Notes: generated from the sequence alone by a model not told the origin. Shown: positions 41,832 through 51,327, counted from the stretch's first letter. The stretch is DNA of 64,000 bases from Candidatus Hydrogenisulfobacillus filiaventi (GCA_902809825.1 LR778114.1:558001-622000); one strand, 5' to 3'. Program-made: numbers and translations.

Positions 41832-42818
41832 ATGATGGAACGGGAATTGGCCCTTGAATTCGTCCGGGTCACGGAGGCGGCTGCCATCGCAGCCGCGGCG
41901 CTCATCGGCCGCGGGGACAAGAACGGGGCCGACCAGGCTGCGGTCGATGCCATGCGCAAGGCCCTCGATTCGGTGCACGTCCGCGGGACGGTGGTCATCG
42001 GTGAGGGCGAGATGGACGAAGCCCCGATGCTGTACATCGGGGAACAGGTGGGGGCCGGGGACGGCGAGGAGGTCGACATTGCGGTCGACCCCGTGGAGGG
42101 CACCAACCTGGTGGCCAAGGGCCAGCCGCGGGCCATTGCGGTGATGACCGTGGCGCCGCGGGGCAAGTTGTTGCATGCCCCCGACATGTACATGGACAAG
42201 ATTGTTACCGGGCCCGCCGGCCGCGGGCGCATCCACCTGGACGCGCCCATCGAGGAGAACCTGAAGGCCCTGGCCGATGGTGCGGGCAAGCGCGTGGAGG
42301 ACCTGACCGTGGTGCTCCTGGATCGGGAGCGGCATCAGGACCTCATCCGGCGCATCCGCCAGGCGGGGGCGCGGGTGCGCCTCATCACCGACGGGGATGT
42401 CTCCCCGGCCGTGGACGCCTGCCTGCCGCAGTCCGGTGTGGACATGGTGGTGGGCATGGGCGGCGCCCCGGAAGGCGTTATCGCCGCCGGCGCGGTCAAG
42501 GCCCTGGGCGGGGAGATGCAGGGCCGGCTGGTTCCGGAAGACGATGAGCAACGGCAGCGGGCCGAACGCATGGGCATCACCGACATCAACCACCTCTTTA
42601 CCCTCGACGAACTGGTGGAGGGCGATGACGTCCTCTATGTCTCCACCGCCATCACTGATGGCGAGGTCCTGCACGGGGTGCGGTTCCGTAACGGGGCCGT
42701 GGTGACCCATTCCCTGGCCATCCGTTCCTTGACCGGGACCGTGCGCTACATCGAGGCCGAGCACCTGCTGGGGCGCAAGCACCCCGGGGGCGGGACTAGA
42801 CCGGGTCCTCGCCCGTAG
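41832..42818 (+). CDS. glpX: Class II fructose-1,6-bisphosphatase
   Basis: A 328-residue enzyme of gluconeogenesis that hydrolyses fructose 1,6-bisphosphate to fructose 6-phosphate. The lithium-sensitive phosphatase motifs are clear: GRGDKNGADQAAVDAMR, then VVIGEGEMDEAPML and VDPVEGTNLVAKG (metal-binding Asp/Glu), and GGAPEGVIAAGAVKALGG. The start at ATG 41832 matches E. coli and B. subtilis proteins (RELALEFVRVTEAA) and has GGAGG 10 bases upstream. In B. subtilis glpX also lies directly before rho. It is followed by the rho-type open frame after 18 bases. Confidence 0.93.
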   Translation: MMERELALEFVRVTEAAAIAAAALIGRGDKNGADQAAVDAMRKALDSVHVRGTVVIGEGEMDEAPMLYIGEQVGAGDGEEVDIAVDPVEGTNLVAKGQPRAIAVMTVAPRGKLLHAPDMYMDKIVTGPAGRGRIHLDAPIEENLKALADGAGKRVEDLTVVLLDRERHQDLIRRIRQAGARVRLITDGDVSPAVDACLPQSGVDMVVGMGGAPEGVIAAGAVKALGGEMQGRLVPEDDEQRQRAERMGITDINHLFTLDELVEGDDVLYVSTAITDGEVLHGVRFRNGAVVTHSLAIRSLTGTVRYIEAEHLLGRKHPGGGTRPGPRP

Positions 42819-42836
42819 AGGAGGTTTCAGAACGGT

Positions 42837-43646
42837 ATGGCAGAACACGAGCCGTCCCTGACCGGGACGACCGCGCCGCCGGAGGGCGTGCCGGCCGTCA
42901 GTGCCCCGGAGGGGGTCCTGCCCGCCCCGGAGCCGGCTTCCAAACCGGTCCGCCGCCGGCGGACCCGCGCTGCGGCCGCCGGGGCGGCGGAGGAGCCGGC
43001 GGAAACGGCCCCGGCCCGCCGCCGCCGGAGCACCAAGGCCCCGGCGGCGGAGGCCCCGGCTGAGGCCCCGGCCGCCCCGGCCGTGGAGCAGCCGGGGGCG
43101 GAGGGGGCCGGCCCCGCCGGCGAAGCGGCCCCCGTCCCCCGCCGGCGGGGCCGCAAGCCGGCGGCGGAAGGCGGGTCCGCCAAGGGCCGCCGCAGCAGCG
43201 GCCGGTCCCCGGCGGCCGAAGCCCTGGCCGTCGCACCGGCGGAAGCTCCCGCCCCGGCGCCCGCGCCGGAAGCGCCGGCGACCCCGGCCCCCGCCGCGGA
43301 GGCGCCCATCGGCGACACGGTCCCCGCCCCGGTGGCCCCGGGGCGGCCCCCTGCCCCTACCGTACGGCCGGAAGCGCGGCCCTTCAGCCCGGAGGTGGCC
43401 CCCGCCCCCTCCGGGTGGAGCACCCGGCCCCCGCGGTTCCGGACGGGCGTCCGGGCCCGCGTCCGGTGCCGGTTCCAGCCCGGCACGGGCCCCCGCCGGC
43501 GCGTCGGGAGGGAGCCCCGCCGCGCCCGGGTCCGCGGCCCGAACGGGGAGAGCGGTCGGACCGTGCGGAGCGCGCCGAACGGGGGGAGCGGCCGCCGCGA
43601 CCGCCCCGGGAGCCGCAGCTCACCATGTCCCAGCTGGAGGCCATGA
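42837..43646 (+). CDS. Ala/Pro/Arg-rich open frame, probable displaced N-terminal extension of Rho
   Basis: ATG 42837 with an AGGAGG site 12 bases upstream opens a 269-residue frame rich in Ala, Pro, Glu and RRRR clusters (for example KPVRRRRTRAAAAGAAEEPA). Such extensions precede Rho in many high-GC bacteria. From about 43400 the composition becomes Arg-rich and random, while the neighbouring frame continues the Glu/Arg/Pro extension into Rho. One extra base in a C run at 43399-43403 or 43405-43409 would fuse both into one protein of about 680 residues. It is therefore more likely the 5' end of rho than a separate gene. Confidence 0.55.
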   Translation: MAEHEPSLTGTTAPPEGVPAVSAPEGVLPAPEPASKPVRRRRTRAAAAGAAEEPAETAPARRRRSTKAPAAEAPAEAPAAPAVEQPGAEGAGPAGEAAPVPRRRGRKPAAEGGSAKGRRSSGRSPAAEALAVAPAEAPAPAPAPEAPATPAPAAEAPIGDTVPAPVAPGRPPAPTVRPEARPFSPEVAPAPSGWSTRPPRFRTGVRARVRCRFQPGTGPRRRVGREPRRARVRGPNGESGRTVRSAPNGGSGRRDRPGSRSSPCPSWRP

Positions 43647-44872
43647 CCCTCCTCGACCTTTACAAGCTGGCCCGGACCCTGAACATTGAGAACTACCGGG
43701 CGCTGAAGAAGGCAGACCTGATCTGGGAGATCCTGCGGGCCCGCACCCATAAGGACGGGCTCATCTTCGCCCATGGCCTCCTGGATATCGTGGGGGACTA
43801 CGGTTTCCTGCGGCCGGTGGACTTCCAGCGCAGCCGTGAGGACGTCTACGTCTCGGCCTCCCAGATCCGGCGTTTCGACCTGCGGGCAGGGGATCAGGTG
43901 TCGGGTCAGGCGCGCCCGCCCAAGGAAGGGGAGCGTTACTTCGCCCTGCTGCGGGTGGATGCCGTCAACGGGGTGGACCCGGAGCGGTCGGCGGAACGGC
44001 CGGACTTTGAAGCCCTCACCCCCATCTTCCCGAACACCCGCTTCCGGCTGGAGACCACCCGCGAGGAGCTGGCGACGCGGCTGGTGGACATCATCGCCCC
44101 CATCGGACGCGGACAGCGCGGGCTCATCGTGGCCCCGCCCAAGGCCGGGAAGACGGTGCTGCTCAAGAAACTGGTCAACGCCATTGCCCAGAACGCGCCC
44201 GAGACCCACCTCATGGTGCTGCTGATTGACGAGCGGCCGGAGGAGGTCACCGATATGCAGCGCTCGGTGCGGGCGGAGGTGGCCAGCTCCACCTTCGACG
44301 AGCCGCCCGAGGACCACATCCGGGTGGCGGAGATGGTGCTGGAGCGGGCCAAGCGGCTGGTGGAGATGGGCCGGGACGTGGTCATCTTCCTGGACTCCAT
44401 CACCCGGCTGGCGCGGGCCTACAACCTGACCCTGCCCGCCTCCGGACGCACCCTCTCCGGCGGCATGGACCCGGCGGCGCTGCACAAACCGAAGCGCTTC
44501 TTCGGGGCTGCGCGCAAGGTGGAGGAAGGCGGGAGCCTCACCATCATCGCCACCGCCCTGGTGGACACCGGGTCGCGGATGGACGACGTGATCTATGAGG
44601 AGTTCAAAGGGACCGGCAACATGGAGCTGCACCTGGACCGCAAGCTGGCGGAACGGCGGACCTTCCCGGCGGTGGACATCAAGCGCTCGGGGACCCGCCG
44701 CGAGGAGCTGCTGCTGACGCCGGAGGAGCTGGAGGCGGTGTGGCTCATCCGCAAGGCGGTGCACAACCTGGGCACCCAGGAGGCCACCGAACTGCTCCTG
44801 CAGAACCTGAAGCGCACCCGCTCCAACGCCGAGTTCTTCAAGCTGTTCATGGCCAGCCAGCAGAGCAATTGA
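43415..44872 (+). CDS. rho: Transcription termination factor Rho
   Basis: A 485-residue reading of the hexameric RNA-dependent ATPase that ends transcription of untranslated RNA. After a Pro/Arg/Glu-rich extension ([19 protein letters not shown]) the conserved core starts near [20 protein letters not shown]. The RNA-binding cold-shock-like domain follows ([14 protein letters not shown]). Walker A is [15 protein letters not shown], Walker B is [16 protein letters not shown], and the Q/R-loop region includes [18 protein letters not shown]. The true start is uncertain because GTG 43415 has no ribosome binding site and ATG 43625 only a weak one. A single-base frame break separates it from the upstream extension that does have a proper start. 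Confidence 0.92.
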   Translation: MEHPAPAVPDGRPGPRPVPVPARHGPPPARREGAPPRPGPRPERGERSDRAERAERGERPPRPPREPQLTMSQLEAMTLLDLYKLARTLNIENYRALKKADLIWEILRARTHKDGLIFAHGLLDIVGDYGFLRPVDFQRSREDVYVSASQIRRFDLRAGDQVSGQARPPKEGERYFALLRVDAVNGVDPERSAERPDFEALTPIFPNTRFRLETTREELATRLVDIIAPIGRGQRGLIVAPPKAGKTVLLKKLVNAIAQNAPETHLMVLLIDERPEEVTDMQRSVRAEVASSTFDEPPEDHIRVAEMVLERAKRLVEMGRDVVIFLDSITRLARAYNLTLPASGRTLSGGMDPAALHKPKRFFGAARKVEEGGSLTIIATALVDTGSRMDDVIYEEFKGTGNMELHLDRKLAERRTFPAVDIKRSGTRREELLLTPEELEAVWLIRKAVHNLGTQEATELLLQNLKRTRSNAEFFKLFMASQQSN

Positions 44873-44905
44873 GACGGCGCACGCGCATGCGGGAGGGGGA
44901 GGGCA

Positions 44906-45649
44906 ATGACCGGGCGGCGCGGACCGGGGCCAGAGGCGGCGGGGGCCGCCCCGCTGCTGGTCCTGGTGGCCGACGACGACCCGCACATCCGGGAGCTCTG
45001 CCGCCTCTACCTGGAGGCGGCCGGCTACCGGGTGGCTGAGGCCGCCTCGGGGGCGGCCGCCCTGGCCCGGATTGCGGAAGGCGGCGTGGACCTGCTGGTC
45101 CTGGATATCATGCTGCCGGACGGCGACGGCTGGGAGGTGCTGCGGCGGCTGCGGGAGGGGGACGGCTGGCTGCCGGTGCTGATGCTGACTGCGGTGGGCG
45201 GGGAACAGGCGCGGGTGGAGGGGCTGGAGTCCGGGGCGGATGACTACCTGACCAAGCCCTTCTCCCCGCGCGAGCTGGTGGCGCGGGTGCGGGCCATCCT
45301 GCGGCGGGTGCCGCCGCAGCCGCCGGAGAACGCGGACACGGTTGTGCTGCCCGGCCTGGTCATCGACCCCGGCAAACGGGAGGCCTGGTGCGGGCGCCGC
45401 CGGCTCAACCTCACCCCGCGCGAGTTCGACCTCCTCTACTTCCTGGCCCGTCACCCCCGCCAGGTGTTCAGCCGCGAGCAGCTGCTGGAGAACATCTGGG
45501 GCTACGATTTTGAAGGGGACGACCGCACGGTGGATGTGCACGTCACCCGTCTGCGCAAGAAGCTGGAAGCGGCCGATGCCCCCTACCGGTACCTGGAGAC
45601 GGTTTGGGGGCAGGGCTACCGCCTGGCGCCGGAGCCGCGGCCGGCATGA
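44906..45649 (+). CDS. OmpR/PhoB-family response regulator
   Basis: A 247-residue regulator. The receiver domain has the acidic pocket VADDDPHIRE, phospho-acceptor Asp67 in LLVLDIMLPDGDG, and Lys117 in LTKPFSPREL. The C-terminal winged helix is of the OmpR type (LTPREFDLLYFLARHP, then DRTVDVHVTRLRKKL). Its stop overlaps the histidine kinase ATG (ATGA), so the two are translated as a pair. A 15-residue Gly/Ala-rich N-terminal extension precedes the domain. Target genes are unknown; regulator genes are not usual between rho and rpmE. Confidence 0.92.
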   Translation: MTGRRGPGPEAAGAAPLLVLVADDDPHIRELCRLYLEAAGYRVAEAASGAAALARIAEGGVDLLVLDIMLPDGDGWEVLRRLREGDGWLPVLMLTAVGGEQARVEGLESGADDYLTKPFSPRELVARVRAILRRVPPQPPENADTVVLPGLVIDPGKREAWCGRRRLNLTPREFDLLYFLARHPRQVFSREQLLENIWGYDFEGDDRTVDVHVTRLRKKLEAADAPYRYLETVWGQGYRLAPEPRPA

Positions 45650-47133
45650 CCCCGCGCCGCTGGCGCGGCACCCTGACCGCGCGCCTGGTCCTGAGCCATG
45701 TGCTGGTGGCCACCATCGGCCTGCTGGTGGCCGCGGCCTTCGCGGGAGTGGTCTTCGAGCACTTCCTGATCAGCAGCCGCTCGGCGGCCCTGGCCGACCG
45801 CGGGCGCCAGATTGCGCGGGTGGTGTCGGGTTATTTCGATGGCCGCCTCTTCCCGTCGGAGACCGCCTACCTGTTGCGGGTGCTGGAAGGTACCCTGGAG
45901 GCCCAGGTGTATGTGGTGGACACCACCGGTCAGGTCATCCTGGAAAGCCGTTCCACCGCCGTGCCGCATGCGGCCTTCCCGCTGCCGGTGCTGCAGCGGG
46001 TGCTGCTGCGGGGACGGACCTGGCGGGGTCAGCTGCGCCACGGCGGTGTCACGGTAGTGGCGGCGGGGGTGCCGGTTTTCAGCCGGGGGCAGATCGCGGG
46101 CGGGGTGTTCCTAGAGGCCTCCCTGTCACCGGCGCGGGCCACCGCGCGCAGCCTGGTGCGCCTGCTGCTGCTGGGGGAAGCGCTGGCGGTGGTGGTCGGA
46201 GTGCTCCTGGCTTATACCGTCAGCCGCCGGATGGTGGCGCCCATCGAGCGGCTGAAGGAGGGCGCGCTGCGGCTGGGGGAGGATCCGGGCGGGGCGGGGG
46301 TGCGGGTCACCCCCGAGGGGCCAGAGGAAATCCGGGAGCTGGGGCAGGAGTTCAACCGCATGGCCGACCGCCTGGACCGCCAGATGCAGCAGCTGAAGGA
46401 GGAGGCCCTCATCCGCGAGGAGCTCCTGGCCAACGTGGCGCATGACCTCAAAACCCCGCTCACCTCCATCCGCGGCTTCCTGGAGGCGGTCCGCGACCAC
46501 GTCGCCGAAGGCCCGGCGGCGGAACGGGCGGTACAGGTGGCCTGGGAGGAGACCTTGCGCCTGCAGCGGCTGGTGCAGCGCCTGCTGACCGCCGCCCGTA
46601 TCCGCAGCGGCGGCGGGGAGCCGCGCGGTCTGGACGTGACCTGGGTGGTGGCCCAGGTGCTGGAGCGGATGGGTCCCCTGGCCCGGGAACGGGGGGTGCG
46701 GCTGGTCCAGGAGGGCCGCCGCCAGCCTACCCCCCTGTGCGGGGATGCCGATGCGTTGATGGAGGCGGTCATGAACCTGGTCGACAATGCCCTGGCGGTG
46801 TCGCCGGCCGGGCAGGCGGTGCGGGTGGCGGTGGAGCAGGCGGCGGACTCGATACGGGTGGCGGTGGCCGACCGGGGGCCGGGCGTGGATCCTGAACTGC
46901 TGCCCCGCCTGTTTGAACGGTTCGTGACCGGCGATCGCTCCCGGCAGGGAGGGGGCAACGGTCTGGGGCTGGCCATCGTGGCCGAGGTGGCCCGCCGCTT
47001 CGGCGGGCGGGTGGAGGTGCTCAACCGGGATCCGGAGCAGGGCACCGTCTTCAGCCTGGTGCTGCCCCTGCCTCCGGAGCCGGTTGCAGTGGGGGAGCCC
47101 TGCCGGCCGCCACAGCCGGCAGCGGGGGGTTAG
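45646..47133 (+). CDS. Membrane sensor histidine kinase
   Basis: A 495-residue kinase partnered with the preceding regulator. Transmembrane helices at residues 10-35 and about 175-195 enclose an extracytoplasmic sensor region of about 130 residues (YVVDTTGQVILESR). HAMP follows. The dimerisation helix has the phosphorylated His in NVAHDLKTPLTSIRGF, the N box is in MNLVDNALAVSP, G1 is in DRGPGVDPE, and G2 is in GGGNGLGLAIVAEVARRF. The C-terminus is Pro-rich. The signal is unknown. The domain layout resembles PhoR/ResE. Confidence 0.92.
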   Translation: MTPRRWRGTLTARLVLSHVLVATIGLLVAAAFAGVVFEHFLISSRSAALADRGRQIARVVSGYFDGRLFPSETAYLLRVLEGTLEAQVYVVDTTGQVILESRSTAVPHAAFPLPVLQRVLLRGRTWRGQLRHGGVTVVAAGVPVFSRGQIAGGVFLEASLSPARATARSLVRLLLLGEALAVVVGVLLAYTVSRRMVAPIERLKEGALRLGEDPGGAGVRVTPEGPEEIRELGQEFNRMADRLDRQMQQLKEEALIREELLANVAHDLKTPLTSIRGFLEAVRDHVAEGPAAERAVQVAWEETLRLQRLVQRLLTAARIRSGGGEPRGLDVTWVVAQVLERMGPLARERGVRLVQEGRRQPTPLCGDADALMEAVMNLVDNALAVSPAGQAVRVAVEQAADSIRVAVADRGPGVDPELLPRLFERFVTGDRSRQGGGNGLGLAIVAEVARRFGGRVEVLNRDPEQGTVFSLVLPLPPEPVAVGEPCRPPQPAAGG

Positions 47134-47141
47134 GGGGCCGG

Positions 47142-47171
47142 TTGCGTCCCTCCCCGCCGGGGTCGTATAAT
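47142..47171 (+). promoter_or_regulatory. Sigma-A promoter upstream of rpmE
   Basis: TTGCGT (47142-47147) and the perfect TATAAT (47166-47171) with an 18-base spacer lie just after the kinase gene. Transcription should start near 47178, about 37 bases before the rpmE ATG. Confidence 0.75.
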
Positions 47172-47214
47172 GGCACGCGGTGTTCCAGCGGGCGGCGAAG
47201 GCGAGGTGAGAGGC

Positions 47215-47415
47215 ATGAAGGAAGGCATCCATCCCCCGTACTACCAGGCGACCATCACCTGCTCCTGCGGGGCGGAATACCACGTGGGCTCGACCAAGCA
47301 GCACATGCACGTGGAGGTCTGCAGCCGCTGCCATCCCTTTTACACCGGAGAGCAGCGGATGGTGGACACCGGCGGGCGGGTCGAACGCTTCAAGAAGCGT
47401 TATCATCTGGATTAG
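47215..47415 (+). CDS. rpmE: 50S ribosomal protein L31 (zinc-binding form)
   Basis: A 66-residue bL31. [19 protein letters not shown] and [20 protein letters not shown] are typical. Cys16, Cys18, Cys36 and Cys39 form the zinc site of the C+ type, which is replaced by a Cys-free paralogue when zinc is scarce. ATG 47215 has GAGGTGAG immediately upstream; the frame is open earlier but lacks conservation. It is transcribed from its own promoter and ended by a strong terminator, making it a monocistronic unit between the kinase and prfA. Confidence 0.96.
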   Translation: MKEGIHPPYYQATITCSCGAEYHVGSTKQHMHVEVCSRCHPFYTGEQRMVDTGGRVERFKKRYHLD

Positions 47416-47434
47416 GAACGGCGCACGGGTCAGG

Positions 47435-47461
47435 GAGCAGAGCCGCCGGCTCTGCTCTTTT
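47435..47461 (+). terminator. Rho-independent terminator after rpmE
   Basis: A 9-bp perfect stem (AGCAGAGCC and complement, loop GCC) extended by one G-C pair is followed by TTTT. It lies 20 bases after the rpmE stop and 56 bases before prfA. Confidence 0.88.
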
Positions 47462-47517
47462 GCCATGGGCGCCGCCCGGGCCTTCGGGCAGCAGCCGGAG
47501 GGGGAGGGGACACCGGC

Positions 47518-48624
47518 GTGGACGACTTGATGCGGCAGCGGGTGGAGGGCATCGTGGCGCACTACCGCGAGCTGGAGGCGCGCCTGGCCGACCCGGCGGT
47601 GCTGGCCGACGCCGCCCGCATGCGGGCCATCACCCGGGAGATGGCGGGCTGGGAGGACCTGGTCCGGCTGTACGGGCAGTGGCAGACGGTGGCGGGGGAG
47701 ATCGAGACCGCCCGGGACCTGGCCCGGGATCCCCAGGCCGACCCGGAGACCCGGGCCTGGGCGGAGGCGGAATGGGAGCGGGCCAAGGGGGAGGCGGCGG
47801 CCCTGGAGCGGCGCCTGCAGGCGCTGCTGCTGCCGCGGGACCCCAATGACGCCCGGAACGTCATCGTCGAGATCCGGGCCGGGGCCGGCGGCGAGGAGGC
47901 GGCCCTGTTCGCGGCCGATCTCTACCGGATGTACACCCGCTACGCCGAACGCAAGGGCTGGAAATCCGAGATCCTGTCGCAGAATCCCACCGACATCGGG
48001 GGGTTCAAGGAGGTGGTCTTCGCCATCGAGGGGCGGGGCGCCTTCAGCCGGCTCAAGTTCGAGCGCGGGGTGCACCGGGTGCAGCGGGTCCCGGTGACGG
48101 AAGCCGGCGGCCGCATCCACACCTCCACCGTGACGGTGGCAGTGCTGCCGGAGGCGGAGGAGGTGGATGTGGAAATCGACCCCGACGACCTGCGCATCGA
48201 GACCATGCGTTCGGGCGGGGCCGGCGGCCAGCACGTCAACAAAACCGAGTCGGCGGTGCGGATTACCCATCTGCCGACCGGGATCGTGGTGTTGTGTCAG
48301 GACGAGCGTTCCCAGCACAAGAACCGCGATCGGGCCATGAAGGTGCTGCGGGCGCGCCTGCTCGACCTGGCGGAAAGCAACCGCGCCCAGGAGCTGGCGG
48401 AGGCGCGCCGGGCCCAGGTGGGGACGGGGGACCGCTCGGAACGCATCCGTACCTACAACTTCCCCCAGGGCCGCATCACCGACCACCGCATCGGCCTCAC
48501 CTCCCATCGGCTGGAGGAGGTGCTGGACGGGGACCTCGACCCCATCATCGACGCCCTGGTGGCGGCGGACGAGGAGGCGCGCCTGAAGCAGGCGGCGGAC
48601 CTGCGGGGAGCGGCCACCTCCTGA
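47518..48624 (+). CDS. prfA: Peptide chain release factor 1
   Basis: A 368-residue class I release factor that recognises UAA and UAG. The catalytic GGQ motif is in [15 protein letters not shown], and the stop-codon tripeptide of RF1 type is PVT in [17 protein letters not shown]. The N-terminal coiled domain is of normal length, and the glutamine of GGQ is the substrate of PrmC, encoded immediately downstream. The start is GTG 47518, with GGGGGAGGGG upstream. Confidence 0.96.
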   Translation: MDDLMRQRVEGIVAHYRELEARLADPAVLADAARMRAITREMAGWEDLVRLYGQWQTVAGEIETARDLARDPQADPETRAWAEAEWERAKGEAAALERRLQALLLPRDPNDARNVIVEIRAGAGGEEAALFAADLYRMYTRYAERKGWKSEILSQNPTDIGGFKEVVFAIEGRGAFSRLKFERGVHRVQRVPVTEAGGRIHTSTVTVAVLPEAEEVDVEIDPDDLRIETMRSGGAGGQHVNKTESAVRITHLPTGIVVLCQDERSQHKNRDRAMKVLRARLLDLAESNRAQELAEARRAQVGTGDRSERIRTYNFPQGRITDHRIGLTSHRLEEVLDGDLDPIIDALVAADEEARLKQAADLRGAATS

Positions 48625-48641
48625 CGCGGAAAGGGGGAGCC

Positions 48642-49487
48642 ATGTGGGCGTGGCAGCCCGCCCTGGCGGAGGCGGTGCGGCGGCTCAAGGCTGCCGGTAT
48701 TGAGGATGCCGCCCGCGAGGGGATGCTGCTGCTGCGGGCGGCCTATGCCGGCGAGGGCGAAGCTCCGGTGCCCTTTGAGCGCCTCTATGCGGCCCCGTTC
48801 CCGCCGGCGGTGGCGGAGCGCTTCCACCGGCTGGCCGTCCGCCGGGCCAGGCGGGAGCCGATGGCCTACCTGCTGGGGCGGCGGGAGTTTTACGGCCTCG
48901 ATCTGGCAGTGGGGCCGGGGGTGCTGGTTCCGCGCCCGGAGACGGAAAGCCTGGTGGAGGCGGCCCTGGCGGTGCTGCCGGCGCGCCGGCTCACGATCGT
49001 GGATGTCGGTACCGGCAGCGGGGCGGTGGCGCTGGCTCTGGCCGCCCGCGGGCCCGCGGCCTGGGCGGTCACCGCCGCCGATGTCAGCCCCCGGGCCCTG
49101 GCAGTGGCGCGCGCCAACGCCCGCCGCCTGGGCATCAGCCTAGCCGGCTGGTATCAGGGGGACCTGCTGCCGCCCGGCTGGTGGAACGCGGTGGTGGCCA
49201 ACCTGCCTTATGTGGCGGAGCGGGAGCGGGATCAGCTGCCGCCCGAACTGGCCTGGGAGCCGCCGGAGGCCCTGTTCGGGGGCGAGGACGGGCTGACGGT
49301 CATCCGGCGGCTGGTGGCGGCCCTGCCCGGTACCCTCACCGTGCCGGGCTGGGTGCTGCTGGAGGTGGCGCCCGACCAGGTGGCGGCCGTGAACCGGTTG
49401 CTGGCGGAGGCCGGCCTGGTGCCCGGCCCCCCGCGGCGCGACCTGGCCGGGCGGGAACGGGTGGTGTGGGCCGAACGGCGGACCTAG
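48642..49487 (+). CDS. prmC: Release factor glutamine methyltransferase PrmC
   Basis: A 281-residue enzyme that methylates the GGQ glutamine of release factors. It has the helical N-terminal domain (PMAYLLGRREFYGLDLAVGP, then VLVPRPETE) and a methyltransferase core with motif I IVDVGTGSGAVALALAA. The substrate motif, usually NPPY, reads NLPY here (VVANLPYVAERE), an acceptable variant also known in other bacteria. GGEDGLTVIRRL is conserved. ATG 48642 has AAAGGGGGAG. It follows prfA by 17 bases, the normal order in Firmicutes. Confidence 0.93.
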   Translation: MWAWQPALAEAVRRLKAAGIEDAAREGMLLLRAAYAGEGEAPVPFERLYAAPFPPAVAERFHRLAVRRARREPMAYLLGRREFYGLDLAVGPGVLVPRPETESLVEAALAVLPARRLTIVDVGTGSGAVALALAARGPAAWAVTAADVSPRALAVARANARRLGISLAGWYQGDLLPPGWWNAVVANLPYVAERERDQLPPELAWEPPEALFGGEDGLTVIRRLVAALPGTLTVPGWVLLEVAPDQVAAVNRLLAEAGLVPGPPRRDLAGRERVVWAERRT

Positions 49488-49508
49488 CGGGGAAGGGAGC
49501 CGAGCGGT

Positions 49509-49802
49509 ATGGCACACGAAATCAAGGTGGCGGAACTGAAGGCGGCGCTGGCCGAACGGCTGCCTCTGCAGGTGGTGGACGTCCGCCTGGAGCAGGAGGG
49601 CGGTGCCATCCCGGGGGCGGTGCACGTCCCGTTGACGGAGGTGGACACCTACGCCTGGCCCTGGCCGCGGGACACCATCGTGGTGGTGTACTGCCAGTGG
49701 GGCCGGGAAGCCAGCCGCTATGCTGCGGAGGTGCTGGAGGAGGCCGGCTACACCGACGTCCGCCTGCTGACGGGCGGGTTCCAGGCCTGGGAGCTGGGGT
49801 AG
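49509..49802 (+). CDS. Rhodanese-like domain protein
   Basis: A 97-residue single rhodanese domain. VDVRLEQEGGAIPGAVHVPL is the first conserved block, the active-site loop is VVYCQWGREASRYAAEV with catalytic Cys62, and GGFQAW closes the fold. These proteins carry persulfide sulfur. It lies between prmC and the tsaC gene, which is not standard in B. subtilis, and may supply sulfur for tRNA modification, although that link is only by position. Confidence 0.88.
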   Translation: MAHEIKVAELKAALAERLPLQVVDVRLEQEGGAIPGAVHVPLTEVDTYAWPWPRDTIVVVYCQWGREASRYAAEVLEEAGYTDVRLLTGGFQAWELG

Positions 49803-49805
49803 GAG

Positions 49806-50822
49806 GTGGGGGTCACGCACACGCGGGTGGTACCGGCGGCCACGGGGCTGGCGGAAGCGGCGGCCCTGCTGGCGGCGGGGGAGGTGGTCGCCTTTCCCAC
49901 CGAAACCGTCTATGGCCTAGGGGCGGATGCCACCAACGCCGCCGCCGCGGCCCGGATCTTTGCCGCTAAGGGCCGACCCGCGGATAACCCCCTCATCGTC
50001 CACATCGCCGAGCCGGCGGACCTGGGGACGGTCGCGGCGCCGCCGGTTCCGGACCTGGCCCGGACCCTGGCCGAACGGTTCTGGCCCGGACCCCTCACCC
50101 TGGTGCTGCCGGCCGCCGGGCGCATCCCGCCGGTGGTGCGGGGAGGCCTGGCGACGGTGGCGGTGCGCTGCCCGGCCCACCCGGTGGCGCGGGACCTCAT
50201 CCGGGCCCTCGGGCGCCCGGTGGCCGCCCCCAGCGCCAACCGCTCCGGGCGGCCCAGCCCCACCACCGCGGCGGCGGTCCTGGAGGACCTGGACGGCCGC
50301 ATCCCCCTCATTCTGGATGGCGGTCCCACCGGCATTGGGGTGGAGTCGACCGTCATCGACCTCACCACCCGGCCCGTAACCCTCCTGCGGCCGGGCGGCC
50401 TGCCGGTGGAGGCGCTGGAGCCCTGGACCGGTCCCCTGGCCCGTCCGCGGGCCGGGGAACCCGCCCGGTCGCCGGGGCTGAAGTACCGCCATTATGCCCC
50501 CCGGGCTCCCCTGTTCTGGCTGGCGCGGCCGGATGCGGCGTGGCCGGAGGCGGTCCGCCGGCAGCTGGAGGCGCGGGGGATCGACCCGGGGCGGACGGTG
50601 GTGCTGAGCGCCCTCCCCGGGGGGGCGGCCGCCTTCCTGGTGGTGGAGCCCCTCGGTCCGGATCCCGCCGGGGCGGCCCGCCGCCTGTTTGAAGGGCTGC
50701 GGGCGGCCGACCGGGCGGGAGCCGCAGCGGTGGTGGCGGTGCTGCCGGAAACGGGGCTGGCGGCGGGAGTGGGCCCGGCGGTGGCGGACCGGCTGCGGCG
50801 GGCGGCGGAGGCGGTGTGGTAG
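49806..50822 (+). CDS. ywlC: L-threonylcarbamoyladenylate synthase (YwlC/Sua5)
   Basis: A 338-residue Sua5-type enzyme, which makes threonylcarbamoyl-AMP for t6A37 tRNA modification. The YrdC domain has VVAFPTETVYGLGADATN, AAKGRPADNPLIVHIA, FWPGPLTLVLP and VAAPSANRSGRPSPT. The smaller C-terminal Sua5 domain follows (SPGLKYRHYAPRAPLFWL). GTG 49806 overlaps the AGGAGG motif, so a slightly later start is possible. It is the YwlC homologue by synteny, followed by ywlE as in B. subtilis. Confidence 0.93.
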   Translation: MGVTHTRVVPAATGLAEAAALLAAGEVVAFPTETVYGLGADATNAAAAARIFAAKGRPADNPLIVHIAEPADLGTVAAPPVPDLARTLAERFWPGPLTLVLPAAGRIPPVVRGGLATVAVRCPAHPVARDLIRALGRPVAAPSANRSGRPSPTTAAAVLEDLDGRIPLILDGGPTGIGVESTVIDLTTRPVTLLRPGGLPVEALEPWTGPLARPRAGEPARSPGLKYRHYAPRAPLFWLARPDAAWPEAVRRQLEARGIDPGRTVVLSALPGGAAAFLVVEPLGPDPAGAARRLFEGLRAADRAGAAAVVAVLPETGLAAGVGPAVADRLRRAAEAVW

Positions 50823-50841
50823 ACGGGCGGGGGGAACGGTC

Positions 50842-51327
50842 ATGACGACCGCCATCGGACGCATCCTGTTTGTATGCAGCGGCAACACCTGCCGCAGCCC
50901 CATGGCCCAGGCCCTGTGGGCGGTCAAGGGCACGGGGGTGGCGGCGGAGTCGGCCGGGGTGCATGCCTGGCCGGGTCAGCCGGCCACCCGCGAGGCGGTG
51001 CAGGCGGTGCGCGCCTATGGGGCTTCCCTGGAGGCCCACCGCAGCCGCGGGCTTGACCAGGTGACCGCCGACCCCGACCTGGTCCTGACCATGACCGCCG
51101 GGCAGGCGCGGGCGGTAGCGGCGGCGCGGCCCGAGTGGGCGGGCCGGGTGCATCCCCTTACCGCCTACGTGGGCGAGACGGGGGACATTCCCGATCCCAT
51201 CGGGCAGGGGGACGCGGCCTACCGGGACCTGGCCCGGGAGTTGTGGCGGCTGCTGGACCGCCTGGCGGCGCGCCTGGCCGCGGACAACCATGGCTCCCGT
51301 CCCCCGCCGGGGCCGTTTTCAGGGTAA
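50842..51327 (+). CDS. ywlE: Low-molecular-weight protein arginine/tyrosine phosphatase (YwlE-like)
   Basis: A 161-residue phosphatase. The P-loop CSGNTCR (Cys12 to Arg18, with an internal Cys17) is followed by SPMAQ, and the catalytic Asp is in DIPDPIGQG. A Thr after Asn in the P-loop favours protein-arginine phosphatase over tyrosine phosphatase, as in B. subtilis YwlE. The synteny supports that assignment. ATG 50842 has CGGGGGGAACG upstream. Confidence 0.88.
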   Translation: MTTAIGRILFVCSGNTCRSPMAQALWAVKGTGVAAESAGVHAWPGQPATREAVQAVRAYGASLEAHRSRGLDQVTADPDLVLTMTAGQARAVAAARPEWAGRVHPLTAYVGETGDIPDPIGQGDAAYRDLARELWRLLDRLAARLAADNHGSRPPPGPFSG

